DNA of 64,000 nucleotides from Catelliglobosispora koreensis DSM 44566 (GCF_000379685.1 NZ_KB903250.1:496624-560623); one strand, 5' to 3'; shown: positions 32,850 to 43,106, counted from the stretch's first letter. The notes: generated from the letters alone by a model not told the origin. Made by a program: numbers and translations.

Positions 32850-35519
32850 TCACGCGACTTCGGCGAAGCGGACGGAGCCGTGCGCGAGGTCGGGGTGCTC
32901 GACCGCCAAGGCGAGCGTCGCCGCTTCGCGCAGCCCCATCCGGGTGCCGCGCGCGTAAGCCTCGTCGAAGGCCGCGTCGCCGAGCGCTGAGCGCGCGGAG
33001 CGCTGCATCGCCTTCCAATACGGCCCGAAGATCCCCGGACCACAGTGGAGCTTGATGTTGGCCGACTCGGCCGCGCCGAAAAGCATCGCGCCGGTCGCGA
33101 CATCGCCGCCTTCGACACAGCGGGCCGCCATCGCTTTGAGCGCAACGCAAGCGCGGCTGTGGAAGCCATAGGTGATCCGCGAACGCAACGCCACCATCAA
33201 ATGTTCATGTGCCGCAACGAGATCGCCCCGGCCTAAGGCGACCAGTCCCAGGAGCAGATCGACGGTCCGCCGTCCGCGCTCGGCCGGGCGCATCTGTTCC
33301 AAAGGCCTTGCGGCAGCAAGGATTTCGGCCGCCTCGTCGTGTGCACCACGAAGCCACATCAGCTCAGCCAAATTGAAAACAGCGAAAAGAGCCTCCGCCG
33401 GTACGCCTTGAGCCTGCGCCCAGTCGATGACTTGACGGCACACTCGTTCGGCGTCGGCGGTGCGGCCGGCATCGCGCAGGGCGCCGGACCGTCCGGCGAG
33501 GGTGCGCACGAGCAGCCCTGCTTCGCCCGTGCGACGGGCGGCGGCTTCGGCCCGTTTGCTGAACCGGAGTTCTTCAGCGAACTCACCGTCAGCCGCGGCT
33601 TGGTGAGCGTGGGTGAGGAAGGCACGGGCGAGCTCACTGTCAGGGATGGTCTCGCCGGTCTCGGATTGGCGCGCGTAAAGGCGGTAGAGCCAGAGCCGCC
33701 CTTCACGGGCTAGGCCGCGTTCGCGCCACCACTGGTCGAGTCCGATCGCGATGCGCAACCCCGCGCGGGCACTCCCGCCCGTGCCGCACCAGCGCAACGC
33801 GGCACGCAGTTCGGCGGCCACGGGATCGATCGAGTAGAGCGATAACGTGACCGGCTTGCCGTCGGATCCTTGCTGAGTGCGTTCCAGTTCCCGGATCGCC
33901 CAGGCGACGTGCCTGTTGCGGGCCGCGCTTTCTTCTCCTGCTTCGGCGAGACTGCGCGCCGCGTACCCCCTGATGGGGTGAAGCATGCGATAGCCGATGC
34001 CGCTGTCGGTGCCGCCGGTGCGCTCGACCTGCACCAGGGATTTGTCGACCAGCACGGTCAGGGCGTTGAGCGGGTCCTGGCCGAATAGGGACTCCACTGT
34101 GGACAGATCGACCGGCCCGGCGAAAACGGATAGCCAGCGCAGCAGCTTGGCGGCGTCCGGGCCAAGTGTGCGGTAAGACCAGCCGACCGCGGCCTGCATG
34201 GTGGCGTGGCGGGGCTCGTCGGCGCGCGCGGGGCGTTGCCCGGCGTCGAGGGCCTGCAACGGGTCTGTACCACCGAGTTCGGCACTGAGCCGGTTGTCGA
34301 GCTCGCGAGCCGACAGCACACGCAGGCGGGCCGCGGCGAGTTCAAGGGCCAGCGGCAGCCCATCGAGACGATGCGCGATGCGGCTCAGCGGTTCCAGCTC
34401 GGCGTCGTCAACGGGCACTCCCCCGCGCGCGGCAGCTGTCCGCTCGGCGAGCAGAGCAACGGCCTCGCTCGGCTCGGCGAGGCCGAGCGACGGAATGCGC
34501 CAGACCAGCTCGCCGGGCTTGCCGAGCGGCTCCCGGCTGGTCGCCAGGACGCACACTCCCGGTGCGCCCGCGAGCAGCTCGGTCACGAGCGTCAGGGCTG
34601 GTTCGAGGTGAACTTCGCAGGTGTCCAAAATGAGCAGCATCTGGCGGTCAGCCAGGTGATCGACGAGCGTCTGCGCGATCGGGCGGCCCGGCTCCGGGCG
34701 CAGTCCCAGCACCGTGCTCAGGGCGAAGGCGACCAGGCCCGGATCGGAGACGGTCACCAAGTCGAGATGCCACACACCGTCGGGATAGGACGGGTGGTCC
34801 ACCAGACCGGACGCGACCAGTGCCGCCAGCCTGCTCTTGCCTGACCCTCCCGTGCCCACCACCGTCACCAGACGGTTCGCCTCAAGCAGGCGCTCCAACT
34901 CGGCGCGTTCCTTGTCGCGGCCGACAAATGACGTCACCGGGCACGGCAGGTTATGCGGCGAGTGGCCTTCGGTGCGGGGACGCGGGAAGTTCAGGTCCAG
35001 CCCGGAAGCGGTCAGCTGGAAGAGCCTCTCCCTGCCATCGAACCCACGCAACCGGTGCAAGCCCAGATCGATGGTTTCGGCATCGCTCACTTCAGCTTTG
35101 GTCGCGGCGGACAGCAGGATCTGGCCACCGTGCGCGGCCGCGGCGACCCGTGCGGCACGGTGCACTTCGGCACTGGCGTATTCGCGGCCGTGCGGTTCGG
35201 CGTACCCGGTGTGCAGTCCCATCCGGACCAACGGCCGCACCTGTGGGTCGGGCCACTCGTGACCGGCCAGGGCTCGCTGAGCGCTAACGCAGGCGGTGAC
35301 GGCGCTCGTGGCATTGGCGAACGCGAAAAAGTAGGAATCACCTTCGGTGAATAGCTCGACGCCACCGGCGGCGCTGAGGCAGGCGCGCAAAATCTGCCGG
35401 TGCTTCTTCAACACCGGCAAGTAACCGTCACCGAGCACCTGGGCCAACCGAGTCGAGCCCTCAATGTCGGTGAAGAGAAAGGTCACCAGACCTTTCGGCA
35501 GTTGCACCGCTTGCCCCAC
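32850..35519 (-). CDS. Class III cyclase-domain / NB-ARC ATPase / TPR regulator
   Basis: An 889-aa multidomain protein. Residues 10-175 are a class III nucleotide cyclase domain (FLFTDIEGSTR with metal Asp18; FTEGDSYFFAF with Asp61; SAEVHRAARVAAAAHGGQILLS, with His where active enzymes have the transition-state Asn). Residues ~198-560 are a NB-ARC-like ATPase (P-loop VVGTGGSGKSR; LLILDTCE; VLATSREPLG). The rest is a TPR-like helical region ending without a LuxR helix-turn-helix, unlike some mycobacterial relatives. GTG 35519 follows GGAGG by five bases. It is probably a signalling ATPase; cyclase activity is doubtful. Confidence 0.88.
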   Translation of the reverse strand: MGQAVQLPKGLVTFLFTDIEGSTRLAQVLGDGYLPVLKKHRQILRACLSAAGGVELFTEGDSYFFAFANATSAVTACVSAQRALAGHEWPDPQVRPLVRMGLHTGYAEPHGREYASAEVHRAARVAAAAHGGQILLSAATKAEVSDAETIDLGLHRLRGFDGRERLFQLTASGLDLNFPRPRTEGHSPHNLPCPVTSFVGRDKERAELERLLEANRLVTVVGTGGSGKSRLAALVASGLVDHPSYPDGVWHLDLVTVSDPGLVAFALSTVLGLRPEPGRPIAQTLVDHLADRQMLLILDTCEVHLEPALTLVTELLAGAPGVCVLATSREPLGKPGELVWRIPSLGLAEPSEAVALLAERTAAARGGVPVDDAELEPLSRIAHRLDGLPLALELAAARLRVLSARELDNRLSAELGGTDPLQALDAGQRPARADEPRHATMQAAVGWSYRTLGPDAAKLLRWLSVFAGPVDLSTVESLFGQDPLNALTVLVDKSLVQVERTGGTDSGIGYRMLHPIRGYAARSLAEAGEESAARNRHVAWAIRELERTQQGSDGKPVTLSLYSIDPVAAELRAALRWCGTGGSARAGLRIAIGLDQWWRERGLAREGRLWLYRLYARQSETGETIPDSELARAFLTHAHQAAADGEFAEELRFSKRAEAAARRTGEAGLLVRTLAGRSGALRDAGRTADAERVCRQVIDWAQAQGVPAEALFAVFNLAELMWLRGAHDEAAEILAAARPLEQMRPAERGRRTVDLLLGLVALGRGDLVAAHEHLMVALRSRITYGFHSRACVALKAMAARCVEGGDVATGAMLFGAAESANIKLHCGPGIFGPYWKAMQRSARSALGDAAFDEAYARGTRMGLREAATLALAVEHPDLAHGSVRFAEVA

Positions 35520-35702
35520 CTAAACCTCCGCCCCCTGGAAGTCGCGATTCATCGTGCCAACTCCGCAAAAAAGGAACATCATCGGAACGGGTTGATCCTC
35601 CTGGCGTAACGACTCCTCCCAAGGTCCAGATATCGCACTTTCAGCCAGACCCTGCACTCCCCCGAAGCATGAGTAATACTCGTGGGCGTGCGAGATGGGG
35701 AG

Positions 35703-36461
35703 ATGACCTGGAAGCGGCTAGCCTTTGCCGGTCTGCTGATCGTCACGTTAACGGGTGCCGCCACCTCTGTTGGCGCGACAGTGATTCCGGCTTTAGCTGG
35801 ACCCGCACCGGTAAAGCCGACTATGACGGCCGAACCGTCCGCGGAACCTTCCGCCGAGCCGTCCATTTCGGCTTCTCCTTCCCCAACTCCCTCGGCTAGC
35901 AACAGCCCGCGCCCGTCGGGCGCGTTCGCGGGGTGGGCTTCCAACCTATCCGGCAAAGTGGACATTCCGAAAACCGCTCTGGAATCCTACGGGTACGCCG
36001 AATGGGTTCTGCAGCAAACAAGAAGCACCTGCAAGCTGCAGTGGACCACCCTCGCCGCGATCGGCAAGCTCACCTCAGACCACGGACGCCAGGGCGGCGG
36101 CACCATTGACGCGCAGGGGCGCTCAAAGCCGGGTTTGGTGGGGCCGGCCCTCAGCGGCTCTGATTCCGACGGTGGGGCTCTTGACGGCGATCAGGCCAAA
36201 GACCATGCGGTCGGGCCGATGCAGTTCACGCCCACGATGTGGCGCGCGTTTGGGGTCGATGCCGACTCCGACGAGCTAGCCGATCCGCAAGATGTCGACG
36301 ACGCCGCGCTGAGCGCCGGATATTTCTTGTGCGACACGGGAGCAGATTTGTCCATTGTGGCCAATTGGAAGAAGGCCATCAATGCTTATCACGGTCTAGC
36401 TCCGCATATCGACAAGATCTTCGAAACTGCGCAGAGTTACGGGACCAAGAGCAAGGAATAA
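35703..36461 (+). CDS. Lytic-transglycosylase-fold protein lacking the usual catalytic Glu
   Basis: A ~252-aa exported protein: signal peptide/anchor (MTWKRLAFAGLLIVTLTGAA), a Ser/Pro/Glu repeat linker (SAEPSAEPS), then an SLT/MltB-like domain with LAAIGKLTSDHGRQGG and AVGPMQFTPTMWRAFGVDAD, DPQDVDDAALSAGYFLC. Relatives have IG-x-(V/I)-E-S-x-HG; here the Glu is Thr124. The rest of the fold is intact, so it may bind rather than cut peptidoglycan. The start is uncertain: ATG 35703, or GTG 35688/35682 with a TAATAC -10 at 35673 (possibly leaderless). Confidence 0.8.
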   Translation: MTWKRLAFAGLLIVTLTGAATSVGATVIPALAGPAPVKPTMTAEPSAEPSAEPSISASPSPTPSASNSPRPSGAFAGWASNLSGKVDIPKTALESYGYAEWVLQQTRSTCKLQWTTLAAIGKLTSDHGRQGGGTIDAQGRSKPGLVGPALSGSDSDGGALDGDQAKDHAVGPMQFTPTMWRAFGVDADSDELADPQDVDDAALSAGYFLCDTGADLSIVANWKKAINAYHGLAPHIDKIFETAQSYGTKSKE

Positions 36462-36575
36462 GGTTACCGTCCGCTGACCAGACGGCGATCAATCGACACT
36501 CAGAGTAATGGATTGTGTACCGTGACAGGATCGACCCTTCCGTTTCTGCCCTGAAGTGTGCAAGCTGGACGGGTG

Positions 36576-37598
36576 ATGGTGCGCGAATGGGATCCCCTTA
36601 CCGCCCCCGCCACGGAGATCGCTTCCATAGTTGCCCTGCTCAACGAGGCGATGGCCGCCGATCTGCCGGATGATCCACTCTGGCTTGACGACACGATGCG
36701 TGAGTATCTAGCCGTCACCATGCCGGGCGAACGCAAAAAGATGTGGCTAGCCGAGGAAAACAGCGGAGACGCCTCACGGGGCATCCCCCCACTCGGCCAG
36801 GCCAACATTCTCATGCTCGGTGACATCGGCGTCGTCGAAGTCATCGTGCATCCCAAAGCCCGCCGCCTCGGCGTCGGGCGAGCCCTACTCACGCAAGTGG
36901 TGTCCTGTGCGCGCGAGGAAGGCTTCAGCGCCCTTGGCGTCGAAGTCCCCGGAGGCACGCCAGCGGTCGAGTTCTACAGCAAGTTCGGCTTCACGTGCGC
37001 TTTCACCGAGATTCGCAGCCTGCTCTCGCTTTCTGCCGTCGACTGGTTCGGCCTGGGCGAGATGGCTGCCGGGATCGGGTCCGGTTACAGCATCGGCTTC
37101 TACGCCGGTGGCCCGCCGGAGGAGCTATACACCGCCTATGCCGCGGCAAAGGCGGAGGTCCGGGAGTCATACGACCTCGGTGACCTTGAGCTGAGCCCCA
37201 GTTCCTATGAGCCGCAACGGCTTCGGGCCAGCATCGAAACCCTCGCCGCTCGCGGCCTGAAGCTCTACGTCGTCGTGGCCGTCCACGAAAGCACCGGCGA
37301 TGTGGCTGGGTTGACCGAAGTTGTTGTCCCGCAACAACATCCCACCCGAGCCGACCAATACGACACCGTCGTGGTGCCCCGGCACCGCGGCTATGGCATC
37401 GTCCGGGCGATCAAGGCGCGCATGCTCTTTGAGCTCCGCTCCGCCGAGCCCGGCCTCGCCGAAGTGCAAACGTGGAACGCGGCGATCAACGAGCCGCTCA
37501 TTCGCGTCAACAACGAGCTCGGCTTCGTCCCCGACCGCGACTGGCTCGAATACGAAATCGATGTCGCGGACTTAGCCGCGCGTCTCGGCGTCGCTTAA
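36576..37598 (+). CDS. Tandem GNAT N-acetyltransferase
   Basis: A 340-aa protein with two GNAT domains. The first has [23 protein letters not shown], a clear acetyl-CoA loop. The second has [24 protein letters not shown] and [23 protein letters not shown]. The arrangement resembles actinobacterial MshD-like double GNAT proteins, but it is not the mycothiol synthase by obvious motif. ATG 36576 or GTG 36558 may be the start. It ends overlapping the hemB stop by 4 nt (TTAA). Confidence 0.85.
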   Translation: MVREWDPLTAPATEIASIVALLNEAMAADLPDDPLWLDDTMREYLAVTMPGERKKMWLAEENSGDASRGIPPLGQANILMLGDIGVVEVIVHPKARRLGVGRALLTQVVSCAREEGFSALGVEVPGGTPAVEFYSKFGFTCAFTEIRSLLSLSAVDWFGLGEMAAGIGSGYSIGFYAGGPPEELYTAYAAAKAEVRESYDLGDLELSPSSYEPQRLRASIETLAARGLKLYVVVAVHESTGDVAGLTEVVVPQQHPTRADQYDTVVVPRHRGYGIVRAIKARMLFELRSAEPGLAEVQTWNAAINEPLIRVNNELGFVPDRDWLEYEIDVADLAARLGVA

Positions 37599-38569
37599 GC
37601 GCGCAACAGGTGGGCCGCATCGACGGCCCAGTAGGTAAGGATGATCTGCGCACCGGCTCGCTTGATCGAGGTCAGGGTTTCGAGGATGACCCGGTCCCGG
37701 TCAAGCCAGCCGTTCGCGGCGGCCGCTTCCACCATCGCGTATTCACCGCTGACCTGATACGCCGCCACCGGCACGTCGACGGTCTCGTGCACGCGGGTCA
37801 CGATGTCGAGGTAAGGCAGAGCCGGTTTGACTAGGACGATGTCGGCGCCCTCGGCGACGTCGAGCCGCACCTCGCGCATGGACTCGCGCACGTTCGCCGA
37901 GTCTTGCTGATAGGTCCGGCGGTCACCTTCCAAAGACGACTCAACGGCGTCCCGGAACGGTCCGTAGAAAGCGCTGGCGTATTTGACGGCGTAAGCCAAC
38001 AGCGACACATCCTGGAAACCGTTGCTGTCCAAGGCTTTGCGGACCGCGCCGACCTGTCCGTCCATCATTCCGCTCAGGCCGAGCACGTGTGCGCCAGCAG
38101 TCGCCTGCGCGACGGCCATTTCCGCGTACGACACGAGCGTCGCGTCGTTGTCGACCGTCCCGTCCGCCCGCAACACGCCGCAGTGACCGTGGTCGGTGAA
38201 CTCATCCAGGCACAGGTCGCTCATGATGACGGTCGAGTCGCCCAGCTCGCTGGCGAGATCGCGGATCGCGACGTTCAGGATGCCGCCCGGGTCGATCCCG
38301 CCCGTGCCGCCAGCGTCCTTCTGCGACGGAATGCCGAACAGCATGATGCCGCCAACACCAGCCTCCACCGCTTCCACGGCGGCTTTGCGCAGCGACTCAC
38401 GCGAGTGCTGCACCACGCCCGGCATCGACGCCACCGGGTGTGGTTCGGAAAGGCCCTCTTTGACGAACATCGGGAGCACCAGCTCGGCTGGATGCACGCG
38501 GGTCTCGCTGACGAGCCGCCGGATCGCGGCGGTGCGCCTTAGCCGTCTGGGCCTTTCCATAGCGATCAC
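37595..38569 (-). CDS. hemB: Porphobilinogen synthase (delta-aminolevulinate dehydratase)
   Basis: A 324-aa enzyme condensing two 5-aminolevulinates to porphobilinogen. The Schiff-base lysines are in [10 protein letters not shown] and [12 protein letters not shown]. The metal-site segment [14 protein letters not shown] has Asp in place of the middle Cys of the zinc type, so a magnesium-type enzyme is expected. RTYQQD and GEYAM are conserved. GTG 38569 shares GTGA with the hemD stop, continuing the overlap pattern of the operon; ATG 38560 is an alternative. It is the last gene of rex-hemACDB. Confidence 0.95.
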   Translation of the reverse strand: MIAMERPRRLRRTAAIRRLVSETRVHPAELVLPMFVKEGLSEPHPVASMPGVVQHSRESLRKAAVEAVEAGVGGIMLFGIPSQKDAGGTGGIDPGGILNVAIRDLASELGDSTVIMSDLCLDEFTDHGHCGVLRADGTVDNDATLVSYAEMAVAQATAGAHVLGLSGMMDGQVGAVRKALDSNGFQDVSLLAYAVKYASAFYGPFRDAVESSLEGDRRTYQQDSANVRESMREVRLDVAEGADIVLVKPALPYLDIVTRVHETVDVPVAAYQVSGEYAMVEAAAANGWLDRDRVILETLTSIKRAGAQIILTYWAVDAAHLLRA

Positions 38570-40146
38570 CTAAACCTAAGTGCCGTTGGTCCCTGGACTT
38601 TCGAGCCGCGCCTTTGCTTGGCCGGCATCGCGGCGAGCCGCTCACGCAACTCCACCGCGTACGAGGCGAGCGCCTCCACGAGATCGGGAACCGACGCGTG
38701 CTCGGGCTGCACGTCAACGCGCAGTCCAAACTCGACAGCCGTCTCCGCCGTCTTCGGGCCGATCACGGAAACCACGGTGCGCTGGTGTGGCTTACCCGCG
38801 ATTCCAACGAGGTTGCGAACCGTCGATGACGACGTGAACAGAACCGCGTCGAAACCACCCGACTTGATGGCGTTGCGGATCTCCTCCGGCGGCGGTGCCG
38901 CCCGGACGGTCCGGTAAGCCGTGACGTCGTCGACTTCCCAGCCGCGCTCGGTCAGGCCGGCGGCCAGCGTCTCGGTCGCGATGTCGGCCCGGGGAAGGAG
39001 AATCCGGCCTACCGGGTCGAAGATCTCGTCGTAGGGCGCGAACTCGGCCAGCAGGCCTTCGCTCGACTGGTCGCCACTGGGCACCAGCTCCGGCTGAATG
39101 CCGAAGGCGCGCACCGCGTCCGCGGTCGCCTCACCGATGCAAGCGATCTTCACGCCGCCGAAGTGACGGGCGTCGAGGCCGTGCTCAGCGAACTTCTCCC
39201 ACACCGCGCGCACCGCGTTGGCACTGGTGAAGATCGCCCACGCGTAGCGGCCGTCGACGAGACCCTTGATGGCACGTTCCATCTGGGCCGGGGTGCGCGG
39301 CGGCTCGACGGCGATCGTCGGTACCTCGCACGGGATCGCACCATAGGCGCGCAGCCGGGCGCTCATCACGCCAGCCTGCTCCTTGGTGCGCGGGACGAGC
39401 ACCCTCCAGCCGTAGAGCGGGCGCCGCTCCCACCAGCCGAGCTTGTCCACCTGGTGCACGCCGTTGCCGACGATGACCACGACGCGGCCGGAGAACCCGA
39501 GCGCGGCGGCCACGAAGCTATCCACAGTGGAGATCGTGGTGTACTGCGTTTCGCTTGTGCCGTCACCGGTCACCGCGACGGGAAGCGTCCCGTCGACCCC
39601 GGCGGCGAGCAGTCCGTCGCGAACCGTGGCCAGCTCACCCGCGTCGACCGCCAGAGCGGCGGAGCCGTGGCGAACCGCGGCCGCGAGCCCATCGAAGTCC
39701 AGCGTCGTCACGTCATCGACGTCAACCGATGACCGAACGCCCGTGAGTGGAACACCGGAGTAAGTGGACACACCCGAGGCGGTGCCGACCCCCGGCACCA
39801 CCGCGAAGTGAACGTTGGTCCGGGCGATGGCCTGAACCTCTTTGACGACGGCTTCGTGGCCAAACGGGTCCCCGGCGACCAGGCGAACCGCGTTGCGGCC
39901 CGCCTTGGCCTCGGTGAGCAGCACCTTTGCCACGTCACCGGGATCGCCCTCGGCCGGGCTGAACTCGGTCGACTCGTGGGCAACCATGCGGACCTCATTG
40001 AGCAGGACAGCAGGCACCGCTTGGTCAAAGACCACGTGATCGGCGTCTAGCAGCGCGTCATAGGCGCGGCGCGTCAACAGGCCAGGGTCGCCGGGTCCAG
40101 CCCCGACGAACGCGATGTGGCCAGCGGGCTTGCGAGTGCGGGTCAT
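38566..40146 (-). CDS. hemD: Uroporphyrinogen-III methyltransferase/synthase fusion
   Basis: A 526-aa bifunctional protein. The N-terminal SUMT (CobA-like) domain, ~10-245, has [31 protein letters not shown] and [11 protein letters not shown]. The C-terminal uroporphyrinogen-III synthase domain, ~258-505, has [25 protein letters not shown] and [14 protein letters not shown]. It closes hydroxymethylbilane into uroporphyrinogen III and methylates it toward siroheme/cobalamin. Such CobA-HemD fusions are usual in actinobacteria. The ATG overlaps the hemC stop (ATGA). Confidence 0.95.
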   Translation of the reverse strand: MTRTRKPAGHIAFVGAGPGDPGLLTRRAYDALLDADHVVFDQAVPAVLLNEVRMVAHESTEFSPAEGDPGDVAKVLLTEAKAGRNAVRLVAGDPFGHEAVVKEVQAIARTNVHFAVVPGVGTASGVSTYSGVPLTGVRSSVDVDDVTTLDFDGLAAAVRHGSAALAVDAGELATVRDGLLAAGVDGTLPVAVTGDGTSETQYTTISTVDSFVAAALGFSGRVVVIVGNGVHQVDKLGWWERRPLYGWRVLVPRTKEQAGVMSARLRAYGAIPCEVPTIAVEPPRTPAQMERAIKGLVDGRYAWAIFTSANAVRAVWEKFAEHGLDARHFGGVKIACIGEATADAVRAFGIQPELVPSGDQSSEGLLAEFAPYDEIFDPVGRILLPRADIATETLAAGLTERGWEVDDVTAYRTVRAAPPPEEIRNAIKSGGFDAVLFTSSSTVRNLVGIAGKPHQRTVVSVIGPKTAETAVEFGLRVDVQPEHASVPDLVEALASYAVELRERLAAMPAKQRRGSKVQGPTALRFR

Positions 40147-41042
40147 GCTGCTTTCCCCAATACGTGATCAGCACCTTCTTCGAGAAGGTCGGCGGCGAGA
40201 AGCCGGCCCACCTCCGCGGCGTCGGCGAGCGTTCCGGTGCGCGACAGCCTTAGGGCATAGCGCCCATCCGTGCTGATGACCGCACCGCGCAGGTATATCT
40301 CGTCGTCCTCGGTCACTTCGGCCAGCGCGGCGACGGGCGCGCTGCATCCTGCTTCCAGGGTGGCCAGGAGGGCCCGCTCGGCGGCGACTGCCCCGCGCGT
40401 GGCCCGGTCGTCGAGCGGCGCGAGCAGCTCGGCGAAATCTCCCCGGCTCTCTACCGCGAGCGCGCCCTGGGCGGGAGCGGGCAGCATGAGCATCGGGTCA
40501 AGAATCTCAGTGATCTCGTGTGCACGGCCCAGGCGGGCCAGCCCAGCGCGGGCAAGCACGACGGCGTCGAGCTCACCCTCGGCGACCTTGCGCAGGCGCG
40601 TGTCCACGTTGCCGCGAATCGGCACCGTGCGCAGCGGCAGGCCAAGCGCGGCGATCTGCGCGACGCGCCGCAGGGCACCGGTGCCGATCGTCGCGTTGTC
40701 GGGCAGCTCGGTCAGTGTCAGGCCATCGCGGGCGATCAAGGCGTCACGCGGGTCTTCTCGCGGTGGCACGGCCGCGATGACGAGCCCGTCAACTGGCGCG
40801 GTCGGAAGGTCCTTATAGGAGTGCACGGCGAGGTCAATTTCCTTGGCCAGCAAGGCATCCCGCAGCGCGGAGACGAAAACGCCCACGCCGAGCTGCTGCA
40901 CCGGCGCCGAGGACGTGTCGCCGGCGGTCACGATTTCGACCAGCTCAACCTCTTGCCCCGTCAGCCGCGTGATTTCGCTCGCGACGAGCCGTGACTGTGC
41001 CAGCGCCAAAGCGCTGCCCCGCGTTCCCAGTCTGAGCGTCAT
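40143..41042 (-). CDS. hemC: Hydroxymethylbilane synthase (porphobilinogen deaminase)
   Basis: A 299-aa enzyme polymerising four porphobilinogens. The start LRLGTRGSALALAQSRLVA is characteristic. HSYKDLPT, RREDPRDAL-like PPREDPRDALIA, GTGALRRVAQ and RGNVDTRLRKV are present, and the dipyrromethane cofactor Cys is in LEAGCSAPVAA. It overlaps hemA and hemD by 4 nt each. Confidence 0.96.
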   Translation of the reverse strand: MTLRLGTRGSALALAQSRLVASEITRLTGQEVELVEIVTAGDTSSAPVQQLGVGVFVSALRDALLAKEIDLAVHSYKDLPTAPVDGLVIAAVPPREDPRDALIARDGLTLTELPDNATIGTGALRRVAQIAALGLPLRTVPIRGNVDTRLRKVAEGELDAVVLARAGLARLGRAHEITEILDPMLMLPAPAQGALAVESRGDFAELLAPLDDRATRGAVAAERALLATLEAGCSAPVAALAEVTEDDEIYLRGAVISTDGRYALRLSRTGTLADAAEVGRLLAADLLEEGADHVLGKAA

Positions 41043-42346
41043 TCAGCCACCTCCGGGATATCGGCGACGGTCGCCGCATGCGGGTGCAGATCAAAAAGAT
41101 CACGAACCAATTGGGTGTACGTCTCTCCGCCCGGCCCAGCGGCGAGCTGCCGCACGCGGACAGTCGGCTGGTGCAGGAGGCGCTGCACGACGCGATGCAG
41201 CGCGTGGGCCACTTCGTCACGCTGCTGCGCGGAAAGCTCCGGAAGCCGCTGGGCGAGCCGTTTGAGTTCGTTGCCGACGACGTCATCGGCCCGGGAACGT
41301 AACGCCGCCACGGTGGGAGCGACTTCTCCCCCACGCAGCCAGGTCTCGAAAGCGTCCACTTCGGACGCGACGATCCGCTCGACCTCTTCCAGCTCGTTGC
41401 TGTGATCGGGCAGCACGGCCGCCAGGTGCTCAATGTCGATCAGCCGCACGCCGGCGAGGTCACCGACGCCCACCTCCACGTCGCGAGGCATCGCCAAGTC
41501 GATGATCGTGATCGGCTTGGTCACCATCGCTTTGGTGATCACGGGGCTGATCGAGGCCGTCGCGGAGATGACGACGTCTGCCTCGTCCATCAGCGCGGGC
41601 AGATCCTCCAGCGGGCGCGTGCCTTCTCGCTCGCTGCGGTTGACCTGAATGATCTCGGTGACACCGCGACGGGTCAGCTCGACGCGCGCCAGCGCGCCCA
41701 TCGCCCCGGCACCCACGATGACCCAGCGCACGCTGCGCCCGCCGCCAGCGCCGACCGGGCTCGCCACGGCCGGCCGAACGGAAGCTTCCGCCGAAGCCGA
41801 ACGCGATGCCGATGGCGCGGGCGATGCGGGTGTGAGCGCGAGTGTCGCCTGGTCGAGCGCGGCGGAGACGAGACTGCGCGGAGCCTTGTCGATGCCGGTT
41901 TCGGCGTGTGCCCGCTTGCCGACGCGCAACGCTTGCTGCATCAGCTCATGCAGGGTCTTGCCAACAGTGTCCACTTCGGACGCTTGCTGATAGGCGTCGC
42001 GCAGCTGGCCCAGGATTTGCGCCTCGCCCGCGACCATCGACTCCAGCCCAGCGGCGACCCGGAAGACATGGCGCACCGCGTCAATGCCGTGGTGCACATA
42101 GAGCGACTTGGCAAGCTCCTCCGCGGGCACCCCCGTCACCTGAGCGAGCACTTCACCGAGGTGGCTCAGGCCAGCGTGGAAAGCGGGGACGGCGGCGTAG
42201 ATCTCGACCCGGTTGCACGTCTTGAGCAGCACGGCTTCCGCGACGTGCACTCCCGTGAGCGGCTGCGGCCCCGCGAGCAGCGAAAGCTTCTCCAGCAGGG
42301 TGACCGGTGCGTTGCGGTGCGAGGCTCCCACCACGATGAGGTTCAC
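41039..42346 (-). CDS. hemA: Glutamyl-tRNA reductase
   Basis: A 435-aa enzyme reducing glutamyl-tRNA to glutamate-1-semialdehyde, the first step of C5 heme synthesis. Family markers are VGASHRNAPVTLLEKL and LLKTCNRVEIYA with the thioester Cys44. A Ser/Ala-rich insertion (~170-200, ASPAPSASRSASAEASVRP) precedes the NADPH domain (VIVGAGAMGALARVEL), a feature of actinobacterial GluTR. The C-terminal dimerisation helix is present. It overlaps rex by 4 nt, so heme entry is placed directly under Rex control. Confidence 0.96.
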   Translation of the reverse strand: MNLIVVGASHRNAPVTLLEKLSLLAGPQPLTGVHVAEAVLLKTCNRVEIYAAVPAFHAGLSHLGEVLAQVTGVPAEELAKSLYVHHGIDAVRHVFRVAAGLESMVAGEAQILGQLRDAYQQASEVDTVGKTLHELMQQALRVGKRAHAETGIDKAPRSLVSAALDQATLALTPASPAPSASRSASAEASVRPAVASPVGAGGGRSVRWVIVGAGAMGALARVELTRRGVTEIIQVNRSEREGTRPLEDLPALMDEADVVISATASISPVITKAMVTKPITIIDLAMPRDVEVGVGDLAGVRLIDIEHLAAVLPDHSNELEEVERIVASEVDAFETWLRGGEVAPTVAALRSRADDVVGNELKRLAQRLPELSAQQRDEVAHALHRVVQRLLHQPTVRVRQLAAGPGGETYTQLVRDLFDLHPHAATVADIPEVAE

Positions 42347-43014
42347 TTGCGCACCTCTCCGTTGAGTCCGTTGACGTGGGCAGATTTCCTGTGCTCATGG
42401 AAGGACAGGATCTGCAATTCAATGGCGAGATCGACCTTACGGACGTCGACTCGGTCCGGCACGGATAGAACGCACGGAGCGAAGTTGAGGATGCTGGTCA
42501 CACCGGCGGAAATCAGCTGATCGGCAACGGTTTGCGCCGCCGACGCTGGGGTAGCCAAGACGGCGATGGAGATGCTTTCGCGCTTGACGACGACGGGGAT
42601 GTCACTCACATGGAGGACGGCCAATCCATTGATCTTTTCGCCCACGCGCGTGGTGTCGGCGTCGAATAGGGCGGCGATGCGGAAGCCACGGCTGGTGAAC
42701 CCGGCATAGCCCGCGAGGGCGTGCCCGAGGTTACCGACACCGACCAGGGCGACCGCCCGGCGCATGGTCAGCCCGAGCACGTATTCGATCTGGCCGATCA
42801 GCGGGCCTATGTCGTAACCCACACCCCGGGTGCCGTAAGAACCAAGGTGGGAAAGATCTTTGCGGAGCTTGGCGGAGTTGACGCCGGCCGCGTTGGCCAG
42901 GCCTTCGCTGGAGACGGTGTCGTGACCCGTGTCGGCGAGGTGATGAAGTGCGCGCAGGTATTCAGGTAGCCGCGCCACCGTCGCTTCGGGTAAATCCAGT
43001 CCAGCCTGACTCAT
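42343..43014 (-). CDS. rex: Redox-sensing repressor Rex
   Basis: A 223-aa protein. The N-terminal winged helix (LPEYLRALHHLADTG to NSAKLRKDLSHLGSYGTRGVGYD) recognises DNA. The Rossmann domain (RAVALVGVGNLGHALAGYAGF) senses NADH/NAD+. ATG 43014 follows AGGAG by four bases; the longer open frame upstream is non-coding and contains the operator. As in Streptomyces coelicolor, it leads a rex-hemACD(B) operon and probably represses itself when NADH is low (operator at 43089-43106). Confidence 0.96.
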   Translation of the reverse strand: MSQAGLDLPEATVARLPEYLRALHHLADTGHDTVSSEGLANAAGVNSAKLRKDLSHLGSYGTRGVGYDIGPLIGQIEYVLGLTMRRAVALVGVGNLGHALAGYAGFTSRGFRIAALFDADTTRVGEKINGLAVLHVSDIPVVVKRESISIAVLATPASAAQTVADQLISAGVTSILNFAPCVLSVPDRVDVRKVDLAIELQILSFHEHRKSAHVNGLNGEVRK

Positions 43015-43077
43015 CTGACTCCTACAGACCCCCTGCACAGGCGCATTCGGCGCTGTGGTAGCGGAGTTCGAGGTAAC

Positions 43078-43106
43078 AGAGTATGCGCTTGTGAACGCGT
43101 GCACAA
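43078..43106 (-). promoter_or_regulatory. rex operon promoter with Rex operator
   Basis: On the minus strand: -35 TTGTGC (43106-43101), 17-bp spacer, -10 TACTCT (43083-43078), about 65 bp before ATG 43014. The Rex operator TTGTGAACGCGTGCACAA (43089-43106) differs from the palindromic consensus TTGTGAA-N4-TTCACAA by one base and covers the -35 and most of the spacer. Confidence 0.85.
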
